Origin: Neospora caninum Liverpool
Taxonomy: Eukaryota; Apicomplexa; Conoidasida; Eucoccidiorida; Sarcocystidae
Assembly (NCBI RefSeq): GCF_000208865.1
Contig: NC_018395.1
Location: forward strand, 5,380,839-5,444,838
Length of the DNA stretch: 64,000 nucleotides
Reading direction: 5' to 3'
The position numbers and the translations under genes are program-made. Below the pieces are notes generated by a model. It had not been told where the DNA came from. It was given only the letters and a program-made list of their open reading frames with translations, and made no database searches. Numbering within the stretch: the stretch's first letter is position 1; every line of letters begins with the position of its first letter. Below, one piece after another: positions 38,001-50,100 of this stretch.

Positions 38001-41000
38001 CCTGGCTGCCTCTTCCCAAGCCGCCGCGTGTGCCATCCAGAGAACCAAAAGGCGATCACGGGAACGGCGACAGAGCCCTCACCCCGACGGAATCGGACTC
38101 AACAGGGGGCAGATGGCCTCTGCATGCAGTTTCCTGTGTCGATCGTGCGCCTCCAGGCGAGAGAGGGAGCGGTCTGCACTGGACGGGCGAACCCCTTATT
38201 CCCAGCATTCGATTCGTGAGACGTCCCGACACTCGCAGAAGAAAAAGGTTTGCAGTTCTGCGATCCGTGGCTCCTCACCTGCGCTGGAGCGAACATCGCT
38301 CTCCACTTGTCCAGCAGCTTCTCCGCCACGGCCGACACTTCCTCGCTGCAGGCTTCAAAGTCGCACTTTAACGTCTTCCTCCGCTGCGCCATCCCTCGAA
38401 CGAGAAGGCCGATCTGAAGACAGTGCAAAGATTGCAGATCAGGCAGGCTAATCTTCTTTGTGAAACCCGCGGAGACGCCGTCCCTGCGGCGAATCGAAAA
38501 AGTCTTTTCTGTCCGGCATTCTACACGAAAAACGGGTGAGACTCTGCACGACAAGCAGCGTTGTTCGGCCTGGGGGTCTAGGAACCTTCACGAGAAAAAG
38601 CGTCCACCGGCTGGGGGCCGCATGCACGCCTTCTGGCTGCCCAGACGACATAGGGGGAGAAGGGCGAGGTGGCCTAGACGGCAATTGTGCATCGAGTTGA
38701 TCCGTCGTTACACCTTGTAGACGCGACTTCCCGGTTAGATCTCCCTTGGAAAACAGATTCAATAAAGTATGGTAGACATTCAGCATTCCTCACTAACTGA
38801 GGATAAAACGGCAACTTTAAGGTTCCTGAACCTGCATCGGCAAGTACCTTGGCCTGGGCGATTTCCTGGCGAGTCGGCCGGAGGCGGTGGAGAAGCCTCA
38901 GCACAGAAATCAGCATTCCTTCGTGCTCTTCGACGCTTTCTGGAGTCACCGCGAGCGCTTCCGTCCATTCGCGCAGAAGAAGCAGTCCGCTGTTTCGCAG
39001 GAACTGAGGCAGAACCGCGTCCCTGGAACGCAAGAGGATGCCTGGGGCCACCGACGCATCGCACCAGAAACAGAAACCACATCAAACAGCGCAGCAAACA
39101 GTATTAAACCCAGACGGGCGTTCGCGCCCGGTAGCAGAAAGGAGTCGAGCGATTTTGGAACAGTCACCGCTGAAAAGCCGGCGCTTGCCAGAATCGCCGG
39201 AGTGCTCCAGGTAAGCTGGCGACGGGGTCTCGCCCAGCGGCGCCTTCTTTCTTTCGCGGCCTATGTGTGTGTGTAAATCCGGCGTCTATGAAAACACGTT
39301 TCGATGCAGTCACAGCGGCGCGCACGCAAGCGCCAGGAGTGCGCACGACTTACGAACGGCGTAGTGCTGCGCCCAAGGCTCGCCACATAGCTCCTTCATC
39401 GCCGTCACAAACATCGCGACACAGGCCTGTAGGCAAGCGTTCGGGAGGCAGGGAGAACCGCGGACACTTCGAGCTAGAGCAAAGACGACGTTCGCGAGAA
39501 CGCCCGAAGCGCGCCAGGAGAAAAACGAGCCTAGTTTTTGCGACGCAGAGTCTAGAGCGAAGGCATCCCGTGGGAAGCCCCGAAGACCTGGCGCGAGTGC
39601 TTCCTTCGTCGCGACTGCGCGACGCAGGTGTAAAGCGCCTGGTCTTTGCTCCATCCTAGGAAGGTATCCTCTGCAAGCAGCGCATTCGCTCTGTGCGCTG
39701 ACCTCTCTCACGTGCCTCGCTCGATCTTGAGTGGGGTAACGTACCTCCTTGAGCACCGGCAGTTTCTGTTCCTCGTCTTGCCTGCAGAATCTCTGAAAGC
39801 GGGCCTTCAACGCCGCGCGATCGGGAGGACCGCTCCCGCCTGTGCGCAGCGCCCCAGGAGCCCCACCGCCGATTGTTCGGGGCCGGTTCCCATGCTCAGC
39901 CGCGGAATCGGTCCGTTTCTTTCCGTCCCGCAGCGCCTTCCGCGCACTCGTCTCCTCCTCGCTGCTGGAGCTGCTCGCGCTGCTGCTGTCGCTGCTGCTG
40001 TCGCTGCTGCTTGAGGCGATCCGTGGCTTCCCGACTCGCGATCCCCCCGAGCCCGCGAGGCCTGCGGGGCCTCCCCGCAAGCGCGTTCTCGGCGCGGAGC
40101 CCCGCGCTCGGCCGGCGCCGAGCGGCGCGGCCTTCTCCAGGCCCCGACTTGTCGAGCCTTCCAGGCGTCTGAGCGCCGCCGGCCGAGGCGTCCACTTCTC
40201 CGGTCGCTGGTCCGCCGTGCCAAACATCGCACTCCGGTCTAGCGGCGCACCGGCCCTCGAAGCCACGCCCGGCCGACTGCTCCCGCCTCGGAGACCGCGG
40301 CGGCCTCGGCCCACTCCGCCGGCGCCGAGCTGCGGCGCGAGCGGACGGGTCGCGGCGCCTCGTCGATCCGGAGCCCGACTCGCGGCCGTCCCACTCTCTC
40401 CTCGCCGCACGCCGTCGTCGTCGCTGGCGGTGTATTGCGGCCGGACCTTCGCTCGGTCGAATGCGCTGACTTGGTCGGCGTACGCCCATCTCGAAGTCGA
40501 ATGCGAGCGCCGCGAAGGTCCCTCGTCGTCGCTGCTGGATCTCGACGGCGCGTGGATAACGCAACAACAGCAGCAGTCTTGCTCCTTCAGCTGGGCCCGG
40601 AGATCGGCTGCAGCGCGCGTGTCTTCGGCCCGCGGTGCGCCTGTCTCGCTCGCGCCTGTCTCGCTCGCGTCCGCCGCCCTCTCAGCAGACGCCAAGAGCG
40701 GCGCAAAGATCAGGTTGAGGCACGTCCCCGAGCAGCACGGGGAGCAACACTCCCCCGCTTGCTCACGGCTCACGGCGTGGATGAGGTCATGCTTCGATGG
40801 AACGGTCGCGCGTGGCGGCTTTCCTGGCCGCGGGTACGGAGTTGTTCGCACCGACGGGTCCGGCATTTGGGCAGACTCGGACGGCTGCTTTGCTGCGTGC
40901 TCCACGGCCAGCTGGAGAAGTTCGCTCTCCGAGATCCGCGGCGGCGACAGCTCTCTCCCTGCAGTTGACCGTGACGCCTCCGTGAGGGAAGCCGCCAACC

Positions 41001-41021
41001 GCCTCGCCGCCAGTTTCTTGG
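35065..41021 (-). CDS. PNUTS-like nuclear protein: TFIIS N-terminal domain, RVxF motif, Pro/RGG tail (3' block)
   Basis: Ten phase-compatible exons: 41021-39745, 39426-39354, 39041-38848, 38413-38279, 37841-37391, 37200-37124, 36859-36710, 36291-36204, 36028-35637 and 35436-35065. Joining 39041-38848 to 38413-38279 restores a TFIIS N-terminal (LW) domain: VLPQFLRNSGLLLLREW, then RPTRQEIAQAK|IGLLVRGM, then EEVSAVAEKLLDKWRAM. Exon 37200-37124 adds RRVHF, an RVxF-type PP1 docking motif, followed by MVFFNSLD. The C terminus is Pro-rich, then RG-rich (RVTAPPRGRGGHPPGG). This order matches PNUTS (PPP1R10), which targets PP1 to chromatin and RNA polymerase II. It lacks the C3H finger that ends human PNUTS. 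The first exon begins at an acceptor (TGTTTGCAG), so the gene probably continues into 41117-45507; an internal in-frame ATG at 40866 would give 1017 aa if it is separate. The PNUTS assignment is an inference; the TFIIS N domain is firmer. Confidence 0.68.
35165..35201 (+). repeat. Perfect 16-bp inverted repeat (hairpin) inside coding sequence
   Basis: The arms 35165-35180 and 35186-35201 (GGGTGACCGCCCCGCC and its exact complement) flank the loop CTCGA. It lies in the last exon of the PNUTS-like gene, where the minus strand encodes RVTAPPRGRGG. Confidence 0.95.
35570..35586 (+). repeat. Poly-G run (17 nt) in an intron
   Basis: On the coding (minus) strand it is poly-C, lying in the intron between exons 36028-35637 and 35436-35065, downstream of the GTGAGC donor. 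Confidence 0.9.
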
Positions 41022-41116
41022 CTGCAAACACAGCAACAAACACGGCCCGCAGACAAAAATTGGGGTCGAGAAGAACAGCACTGCCTGGAGTTCCTTCACA
41101 CCGCACCGCTGTCTGG

Positions 41117-44100
41117 TCACCCCCCCCCCCCCCCAGCGTCCGCCTTCGGAGGGCCGGGATTTTGCCTGACGAAAAAGCCGCAGGCCTGGCACGGTCTCTC
41201 GACCCTCTTTTGTTGTGGGGCGACAGGCCGTTTCACCACCTCACATGCGCAGGTCTGGGCTCGCGCCTCGCTCCTCACAGTGAACCCCTTTTAACCTCGT
41301 CCAGCGCATGCAGCCAAATCAAAAGATAGGACCAGGCGAGAAGGCCTGCCTGCGTCCCTTGGGTCGCGGCAGCAGCACTCCACCCCAGAGAGCGGGAACT
41401 CGAGAGCTCAAAGCCCGAGCCGCCGACCGTTTCTGGTGCAGCTGTCGGCGAGTTGGACGCCGCCAGTCGCCTCTGAGAGAGGGCGAGAGGTTCCCTCCCG
41501 CCGAGGCACGCCGGGGACACCTGGCGAGTCTGTCGTGAAGCTGCGCACCTCAGGAACCCCCCGGGGAGTCCCACACGCGCCACTAACGAGCAGAAAGGAA
41601 GAGTCAGCTGAGCTAGTTCCACCTGAGCGAAGCTGAAGTTTCCAGGTCTGTCTTTCCTGCTGTGCATGCACAAATCCGCTAAACGTTTTTCTGGTAGGTG
41701 ACCTTGAAACGCGTGGCCGCGGAGCGCCTCAGCTCTCTGTCCTTCGCGACAGCCAACCGTCAGACCCGCCCTGGAAAGCTACGCTCAAAAAATCGCTGTG
41801 TCTCCGATGCGAAGGAACAAGTGCACGTTGGGCGCTAACGTCCAAGACAGCACTTCTAGACTGTACAGCTACCACGGCTGCGGCGCTCCACACCGCTTCT
41901 GGGCCTGTATGGGCTCTTGTGGTGGAAGGCGGGAAGGGTAGGAGAGATCGGACGCCGAGATACGCAGTAGAAGAGATGCAGGTACTTGAGCAAAACGTCT
42001 ACGAGCTATTTCCTGTGTCCACAGTGAACCTGGCGGCGTCTCCACAGTCACCTGCCCTAGATCGAAAGTGGTCCACGATTCGCTCTCTACTACTTCGAGA
42101 GCGGTTCTCTCTAAGTCGTCAAGACGAGAGGGGTTCCCTGTGGTCTGTCCACCGGCGCGGCATGTCGGTGCGTCTCCCACGTTGACTCAACAGCGTTTTG
42201 ACCCTCAGTTTCCCAGTCGCCAGACGGGTACACAAGTCAGCTGGGGCAACTCGCAATGCGAAGAAGCAAGCGCAACGGCGGTCGAAGCTTGCGAAACCCG
42301 TCCTCGATTCCCTCCCGAGAGGCGCGCGCTACCGCGCAGATCCCTTTGTTAAGTGGGAACTCCGAACCTGATAGCCAGGACAGAAACTGGAAACTGTGTG
42401 ACGCAACCAGTGAGCCCCAGAATCGTAAGCCTGCAGCGGGAAATGTGTTTGACGTACACTGAAGGGCGCCGGCGAGAAGCGAGGTCATGCCGACGCGTCG
42501 ACGGGCACAGGCCGTCATGAGGCCAGTTGCAACACCCTGATTATCACACACACGCAGCACGCAGCCCACATGCGCACATCCGGAAACGACACACGCGCGT
42601 GTCCACTCTATAGACTGCACACTGCGTCAAGCTAGCGGTGCGTGGAGGGGGAACCGCCGCGTTTGCTGGGAGTTCAGCCGACTCGAGGACTCTAGGGCGG
42701 AAACTCGCGTTAAGCTCTCACAGCCACAAAACTGTACGCGATACGGATCCTGAAGAAACCGACACGTCTTCTCACGCGTCCTCGTTGGTGGGCTTGAAAG
42801 GGGACGACCGGACACCCGCCTTCTCGCTGCAGCTACGCCCGTCCCCGCCTGTGAAAGGCGGTCCACGCAATCTACAGTTCCACTTTTTGCTTTCTGTCAA
42901 CGCACGTCGCTAACAGATCGGCCTCGCCCCCCTCGGCAGGGTAAGGACATCCCACCTGCGGAAGCCTGCGTCTTTTCTGGCGAAGCATACCTCGTTAGAG
43001 ACGGGGTGAAGGCCGCCTTTTGAAAGCTGGTGGTCCAGAAGCTCTCGGGCATCCACAACTTGCTGCGTGTATAGAGTCCAAAGCTTCTTTGTGATCGCTT
43101 CTATGTACTGCTCGAGCTCCTGATTCGCTTCCTACACAGCATGCACGAGGCAGTCGGCGTACACAAAACGGTCAGCCTTCGCGTGCATGCGCGGGACTAT
43201 TGCTGGAAGGCAGAAAAAGACGCAGCGCTAACCGCTCAGTCGGGAAGACTTTCACAGCCCGACACTCCTCGACGGACTCCGAAAAGTGGTGCCCCAACCC
43301 CAGAGGTCTCTCGCCTCTCGTAATGATGTCCAGGAGCGACAGCAGGCGCTTTGCACGAGGCGCTTGCCTATCGTGTCACTTTCAGGGTTTCTCCCCTGGC
43401 TCAGCATCTATCTGGATACCCGGAAGAAAGTAAGCCAGGCAGACAGCGTCTCCTGCGGCTCCTCACACTCTGAAACCCCGTCCGACGGGGCCAGCTGGAG
43501 GAACTGTTCCCGAGCAAAAATGTCCAGCGCCCCTGGAAATTCTGAGCATTCAGTGACGGTCAACTTGGGCACGCGCCAGCATCCCAACGGCGCAGCACAC
43601 GTGTCGGCGCGTCTAGGGAGTGCTCCCTACAGACTCGAGACCAGTTCCTGTCGCGTGTGCGTTGGGGAAAAGGCAACGGAACCCAAAGACGCAGTCCCGA
43701 AGAGAAGCAGTCGGCTACACTGAGGCCTGCTATAGAGCAGCCTGAATCTCGGCCGAGCTGCAGAGGCGACTGCGTTGTCGAACAACGCTTCCGTTGACGC
43801 GCGCGCGAACGAGGCGCCGTGGGAGCACGCGTCAGGACACCGCAGCCACGCCTGCCCCTGGCGCAGCCCCAGAGGCGTCGCCGCTTCCACGATTCAAGAC
43901 GAGGCATTCACGGGGAATGCAACGCCCGATTCCAGTCCGAGGCGACCTGCCCTGGAGCGACTGACAGACCGTTCTCTGAGTGGGTCATCGCCAACACAGT
44001 CTTCAGAGTGCCTTTCCCAGAATGCCGCAGACCGAGTCTCGAAGAGTCGAAAAGAAACGCGCAGCAACGCCAAAAACCCGCTGAAACGTGGACAAACGCT

Positions 44101-45507
44101 TCGTCCCACATCTCTCCACTGGTGCCTTTTTTGTGCAAAGGATCTCGAGACGCAGAGCGTCCGAGACAAGAGCGTAGCTGGAGAGCTGCGTAGGCGAGCG
44201 TCCCTTACCTCATCAGATTCGTCTTCTCCGGGCGCGGAGTCCCCACGTGCTTGTCTATCTACGGCTTTGGCTTTCTTCTCGCTGACAGCAGGCCGACCCA
44301 CGCGCGCTTCGTCTTCTGCTTCGCTCGCGGAGGTCTGAGCAGATTGACTGCGCTGTTTCTTTGGTCCCTTTTGCGCAAGGAGAGGCTTCTTCGCGCCGCC
44401 TCCGAAGCTGCCGCCTTCGCGTGCCTTCTGTTTGCCTTTGACCGATTTTCCGGCGCCGTCCTCTTCGCCAGGCCTCTCTTTTCTCTTCTTCGGTGGTGTC
44501 CCGTCATTCCCGAGTGCATCCGTTTTCTTCTCGCCTCGCTTCTTCTTGGGGCGCAACAACGCATCCTCATCTGAGGAGTCCTCTGTCTCCTCGGCTCCGC
44601 GGTAGGCTTCAGCTGTCTCTGCTGCCTCATCCTTCCCGCCTGGGCCAGCGCTGCGCGGATCTTCTGCTCCTGCTGGCCTGCCGCCAGCTTCGGTCGCTAA
44701 CGTCTGGCCTATCTCGCTCTTGCCTGCGGGAGTCGTCTTCCCATCGGCACTATGCACAGACAGTGGAGCGTGTGGACCGTGCGCGTCGAATCCCGCGTCA
44801 GACGCGTTCGAGCCTGACGCGTCATTTTTTTCGACCTTCGGCTCCAAAAGGTGCGAGGCCTCCGCGCCCCTCGCGCCGCCACAGTCGGCCGTGGAGTCCG
44901 CAGACGGCTCAGCGGCACCTCTCTTGAGTTCTATGTAACACCTGATGCCTGCCTTCCCTTCGCTGCCCGGCCTCTCGCTGTCGAAAGAAGTCTGCGCCGG
45001 CGTCTCTGCCGGGGCCGAGACGCAATCTGGAGGCCCCAGCGCAGTTTGCCGGGGCGGAAGGGAAGCAGAGACAGAAGAAACGGGGAGGGGAAACGTTTCT
45101 CGTTCCGGTCCCGCAACAGCCCGTGCGTCGCTGGGCGCACGAAGTGCTACAGACTCCCAGGCGGATGCAGTTAAAGACACATGAAGCGCGGACGGCTCTT
45201 CGAGCCGGGATGCGGGATGTGTCGCCGGAACAGTCCGGGAAGTGATATCAGCGTCCTGCACTGGAGATTTCGGGTCGGCTACGGGTGGAGCGAAAACATT
45301 TGTCGGGTTTTGTGGGGAAGACGGGGGCCCGACGTTGACTCCCCCGTCGCACGTATTTGCACCCTGCACTGCAGCTTCTGCTGTGGGGGAAGACTCCACA
45401 GGTTGCGGGGAGCCCGCGTTCGCCGCGAACGGCGCACCAGACGACGTGCGTTCTGCCTCCCTATCCCCCTCAAGAGAGGGAGAGGTGCCGACAACGGGGC
45501 TCGTCAT
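41117..45507 (-). CDS. Lys-rich, acidic nuclear protein; probable 5' part of the PNUTS-like gene
   Basis: Proposed exons are 45507-44209 (433 aa, from ATG), about 43626-43420, 43131-42991, 42144-41986 and about 41254-41120; all join in phase 0. The first exon is Ser/Ala/Pro-rich and then basic-acidic with nuclear localisation-like clusters (RPKKKRGEKKT, PPKKRKERPGEEDGAG) ending SDE|GTAAGG. The next two encode helical segments (GALDIFAREQFLQLAPSDG; ELEQYIEAITKKLWTLYTQQ) that faintly recall an HMG box; this is weak. The last encodes a short Cys module (TCACE, 18 residues, then PCQACGFF) running into a poly-G tract followed directly by TGA. Either the gene ends there, or it splices into the exon at 41021. 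The close spacing and the strong acceptor at 41022 favour one gene. The exact start of the second exon is uncertain. Confidence 0.5.
41120..41134 (-). repeat. G15 homopolymer (coding strand) at an exon edge
   Basis: On the minus strand, GACGCT is followed by 15 G and then TGACCAG. Read in the frame of the Cys module this gives five Gly codons and a stop. Any length change of the run shifts the frame or alters the GTGACC potential donor. Confidence 0.9.
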
Positions 45508-46943
45508 ACTCGAAAAAAGGTAACACGAGGACTGTGGGAGAGAGTTCACAAAGAGACAGGGAGCGCTCGTGATTGGTCAGACGACACTACGCAGACTCGC
45601 GTCGGGGACAGCAACGACACTTGGTGGGCACCAAAAGCGCCGGTGTTTCCTCCCTGACGCGCACCCCGTCGAAATGCAGAAAGGGGACGAGACGAGAAAG
45701 AAGATGTGCCCCGGGACGGCACGTGCGCCGACCCGATATGCCGGCTTCTCAGACTCACACGAAAGGCGAGTATGGGAAATTCGACGGGGTCAACGGGGCT
45801 CGAGCTGTCCACCGTTCGAGGGCGCGGCCGGGCAAAGATGGAAATGCAGTTCCTCTACAGAAAGAATGCATCCAGAGGCTGTCAGTTTACAGAGCTAACA
45901 AGGCATGGGACAGGCAACATTTTCTCTGGAGAGCACCAACACCCGCGGGAGGCTGCCGGCAGGGCTGCGCTCCCGGAATCCAGTCGCCGGCACAAAAAGT
46001 GGCTGTGTGCCTGTCGCCTCTCCCGAATGCGGTCCGCTGTCCTGGCTGGGCAACTGTGTTGCCGGTGCCTGTTTCGCCGTGCTGCAGAAACGTCCTCACT
46101 CAGCCCTCCTGTGTGGTTCTTTTGCCTGCGCGTGAGAGTGGAAGACACGCGAAGTGGAGCGCCTCTCGTTTACCGCATCTGCAGTGTCCCAGCTAGTCTA
46201 TCAAAGACATGAGGCATGAACGTCTGCCGTTCAGTCGCAAGAGAGAGCGCCCGACGAAGACTACCCGAGAAGGGTGGTAAAGAAACACTGGCATAACCCG
46301 CCCTTCCTGTCACAAACCTAGGCATCGTCCGAAAGCATCGGCAGCCCACCCTGAAGAACGTGTGTACGTACACGCGAAGAGGCACGGAACCTCTCTTCCA
46401 TTTTTCATTTCCGGAACGACACCTATCAAGTGTTGACGTTGGCTTTCTTCTGCCCCCTCGACTGCTGCGGACACGATCTGGGCTCACGAAAGTCTCCGAA
46501 ATGCTCACTTTCGGTGGAACATCGCTGTTTATGACAAGGTGACACAGTGTGTGCTCATCCGCAGAGGCTAACACCCTCTGAGTGCTCCAGGGCGAAACGA
46601 GAGTTTGAAAAAAAAAACGCGATAACAAGGGACAAACCCTAGTACGAATGTGCTGCCAAGCTTTCCGTATTACAGCAACGCGATTTCCACACTGCCCGAC
46701 CCCCCACGAGGACAAGTCCTCCAGGTTGGAAAGTGCTAGCAAGGGGGCGTTAGAACCCAAAAACTATTGATTCCCCCTCAAACTGATGGCAAGCTTTGGG
46801 GAAATTGCTTCGCAATTAATGGAAAACCGGACTCGAGAGGGCAGCAGCTTCCAATTCGCACATGCAGTCACAGTTTTGGTCAACCGACTGGCAGGGCCGG
46901 CTTCGGCTAATCAGCGGAAAACAGATAAGCGGACTCCGTCGCT

Positions 46944-46950
46944 TGCATGC
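46944..46950 (+). promoter_or_regulatory. TGCATGC motif in divergent intergenic DNA
   Basis: An exact copy of TGCATGC, a core element reported in Toxoplasma promoters and recognised by AP2-family factors. It lies 1.4 kb upstream of the minus-strand gene. A 7-mer of this kind also occurs by chance, so the call is tentative. Confidence 0.2.
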
Positions 46951-47098
46951 ACGTGAGCATCTCGCGACACCCTGCGAAGGACGAGGACAAGTTGTAGCCC
47001 GCACGTCTCTCATGTGCTACTAATGCATGTATTGATTTGTCCACCCTAAGCAGTAACAATCGCTGTTCGCAGCAGAACTACAGTAGTGTTGGGGCCTG

Positions 47099-47179
47099 TC
47101 ATCCGAAGAACTTCACAACGCTCAGGGCTACAGCCATGCTAACAACGCTAAGCGTCGCGAGAACAAAACGGTTGGCCAT
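47099..47179 (-). CDS. Possible 26-aa single-pass membrane micropeptide
   Basis: ATG at 47179 in a good context (GCGATGGCC) and TGA at 47101-47099. The peptide starts MANRFVLATLSVVSM and ends in KFFG; nearly all of it is one hydrophobic helix flanked by Arg and Lys. An in-frame TAA lies a short way upstream, so it is not simply the tail of a longer open frame, but the bases before the ATG (TCTCCAACCTTGTGCATCCAG) form a good splice acceptor, so it could be a terminal exon. The helix is loosely reminiscent of the first membrane segment of VMA21, which is not enough to name it. Confidence 0.3.
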   Translation of the reverse strand: MANRFVLATLSVVSMAVALSVVKFFG

Positions 47180-50100
47180 CGCTGGATGCACAAGGTTGGA
47201 GACAGAGAATTAAAGCCTTCTACAGCCGATTGTATTTTTCGAGACACCCACAACTGCGCATCAATAAAAATGTTTCAAATCTGACGTGTCTTTTCGCTCG
47301 CGGGGGCGCAAGGCCGCAAGCTCTGCTTCCAGCCGGGATGTGTGTACGCACCGATGCCCTCTCATGCCGTCCAGCATTTCAATCTCATTAGGAGAGCTAC
47401 CGTAATCGTGCCTAATCGCCTACATTTGCAGTGGATCAATGTCCCCGATCACAAGGGAAACACTCAACATCTAAAAGAGTAGTGCCTCAGCTCCTCCAGG
47501 TGTCCACGAGGTGTTTTACGCGGTATGTTCGTCAGTGTATTCCCGACTGTGTGTTGGTTTTTAAAGAGTTATTGCCTTCACTCGACTGATGCCAAACAGT
47601 GCTTCTTCTCAACCGGAGAAGGACGTTTCTCCGCAGGCATTCTTAGGGCAAAGAGGAATATGTAGCATGCATCGCATCGGATCCTACGTGATTTGGTACG
47701 CACCTTGATTCTCTTCGCTCACCCACGAACGCCGAAGATCCACTCGTTCAGCCTGCAGCCCGCACTACGGTACTCTGTTCTGTGTGTGCCGGAAGACGGG
47801 CCTGCTGAACAGCTGTACCTGTCTGTCGTTCCACCAGCGCGTGTGTTCGCCGAGTCAATGCATAGAGCGAACACAGGCATGGCAGGAACGCACATATCGG
47901 AAATGCAGAAGGATGAAAGATGAAGGAGGAAAGGGGGCAGCATAACGAGACATGTGAAATAAAGCGAGGGATCCAAAAGGGGCAAAGCAAGGATCTGAAG
48001 AAGGAAAGGACGAGGGAGACAACAGAAAAACGAGAAGCCACATCGACGGAGGCGGAAAGATATAGGATTTCACCACAGCAGTACATAGCTTATGTCATTG
48101 TATTACCACAAAAAAGACATCTGGACCAATTCTCGCTCGTGTGTACACCGGGGGCAAGTAGAGAAAACAATGAGAAGTGATTGACGCGCTAAAACTTCGA
48201 AGTTCTCGAATGTACCAGACGTGTCACACCAGAGTGAGCTAGATTCCACCGCCGTGCTGTTATCCATTCACCTCGTTCTCCACACAATGACAGGTTTTCT
48301 TGTGACAGGTTCTGTACGCTTCCTCTCTGATCCCTTTAATTTCGGTTTTGCCCTGAGGAGCACGTGAGACTCAAGTCATGACGCGCCCCAACCACAGTCC
48401 TTTGCTAGTTGTCCTACTGTGCCGCGAAGTTTAAGGCTGCCTCGCATGCATTCAGGATGCAAGTTTTCGTCCTCTTGCCGCTCTGTCAGATTGTTTCGCA
48501 CAAGCAGCTGAATACCACGGGAACGTCGGCTCTACTGGCGTGTATCAGTCTGACCCTCTGCAGAGTCCTGCATAAGAATGCTGGGTGGACGGCTCGCAGC
48601 AGCAGTCCTTGACTGAAAGCCAAGCCTCCGAGTTTCAGTACGCTTCAAAAAAAAAACTCACTCAGATTACATTACAACCTTCCTGCATAGCGAGACGAGG
48701 TCGTGCGGCCCACTTGCTCGCACTGGAATCTAGCAGTTTTCCTTGCGGCCTTCTTTCACCAGTGACCCTCTTTTCGACCGGCACGCACAACAAACAGCCT
48801 CAAGGAACCCTTCTTTGAAGGCCGCTTACCGATTCATGTCTGTCAGCACTGTGTCTCGGATTAAGTTGCTGATCTTGCGTCTGACGACGACCCTCCCGGC
48901 ATGCTCGGTCGACGGTGGATTTGATCCACTTGTAGAAGGCCTTTCGCTGTTCCTTTTGCTGTGTAAAAGTTGACTAGGCACGAGAATAACTATCAGACGT
49001 TACTGGCTGCCTATGTTGGCGCTGCAGCTAGTCTGTAGGAATGCGGAACAGTGCCAAGAGTTTTACGCGCGGTGGATCGGAAAACCTGTTTTCAGTCACT
49101 ATCCCGTGACAGAAGCGTCAGGCTTCATCGGGACTGCACGTAGTCATGGCTGTTGCTGTTGGAAGCTTGTTAAAAAAAATTTGCCGTGGTCCATGAATCA
49201 TCCATCGGAGGATGTCCCAGTTGCGGATGCACGCATAACGCCACATCCACTGCTATCTGCGTAGACTGGTATACCATTTTAATTGTGCTTTTGCTGTCTT
49301 TGGGGTACGCGCGACGTTTCGGACAAAACGCATGCGACTCGGGCCGCCAGATCAACACACTTTCCCAGGGGTACGCTTCTCATCCAAAATGACGGCCCAC
49401 GGGTGGCGCGCTGCTACTGCGGGATTGTTGGAGGGGGGATATTTACGGAGAGGACGAGCAGTGATGGTGACGGTCTCTGTCGTGAAAGGGCGCCGCTAGC
49501 AGAAACTCGTATTTTTTCGGTGTTACTAATCCGCTTTTACTAACATTTACTTCAGTCAAAAAAGCTCCAGTTTTGTGAAAACTGCAGAATGGCAAAGGCG
49601 GAAAAAATAGTCACCCGCACTCGTAGAATCCTATCATCGTTTGCCTCCACACACTCTGTCGCCCCCTACTGCGCCCGCCAGGCGTGGAAGTGCTCTTTCT
49701 CCCCTTGTTCGTTGGCTTTCGTGGTGTGTCTCTCGGGTTCTTCTTATTATTTGGGCGTAATTGCAGCATTGTACAGCGATTCAGCAGGACTTGCGAAGGA
49801 CTTAGGATATCCGAGGACTTCCGTCGGGTGTATGTATGTCAGTTGATAAGTGCTCGCAGGCACGGTATGACTGACACAAGGCGTCGCAAAGCGTCGCTTT
49901 TTCTGCGGGTGGAAGCAACAGCACGAGTGTAGATGATCTCTGGATGGCGCCGAAGACGTACCCAATTCATTTTCACGGAAAGTTCACATGAAATGCGGAA
50001 AAGGGTCGGGAGAGTCATTTGCACGACGTTTAGCACTCCCAACTTGACGCAGCCTCCACGTGACACGGCGTGGCGGGCGGGTGTTTGATGCGGTTTGGAC

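Noticed and set aside
38099..38554. A single-exon reading of the second TFIIS N-domain half
   Set aside because: The upstream residues of this open frame (KKISLPDLQSLHCLQ) fit the family less well than the spliced join to exon 39041-38848, whose phases match exactly.
39842..41329. Plus-strand frame of 495 codons opposite the PNUTS-like first exon
   Set aside because: It is the antisense shadow of a Ser/Arg/Gly-rich coding exon in GC-rich DNA. It has no domain and no splice context, while the minus strand carries the phase-consistent exons.
46170..46760. 196-codon minus-strand frame upstream of the nuclear gene
   Set aside because: No domain; composition resembles non-coding DNA and its position suits a promoter region.
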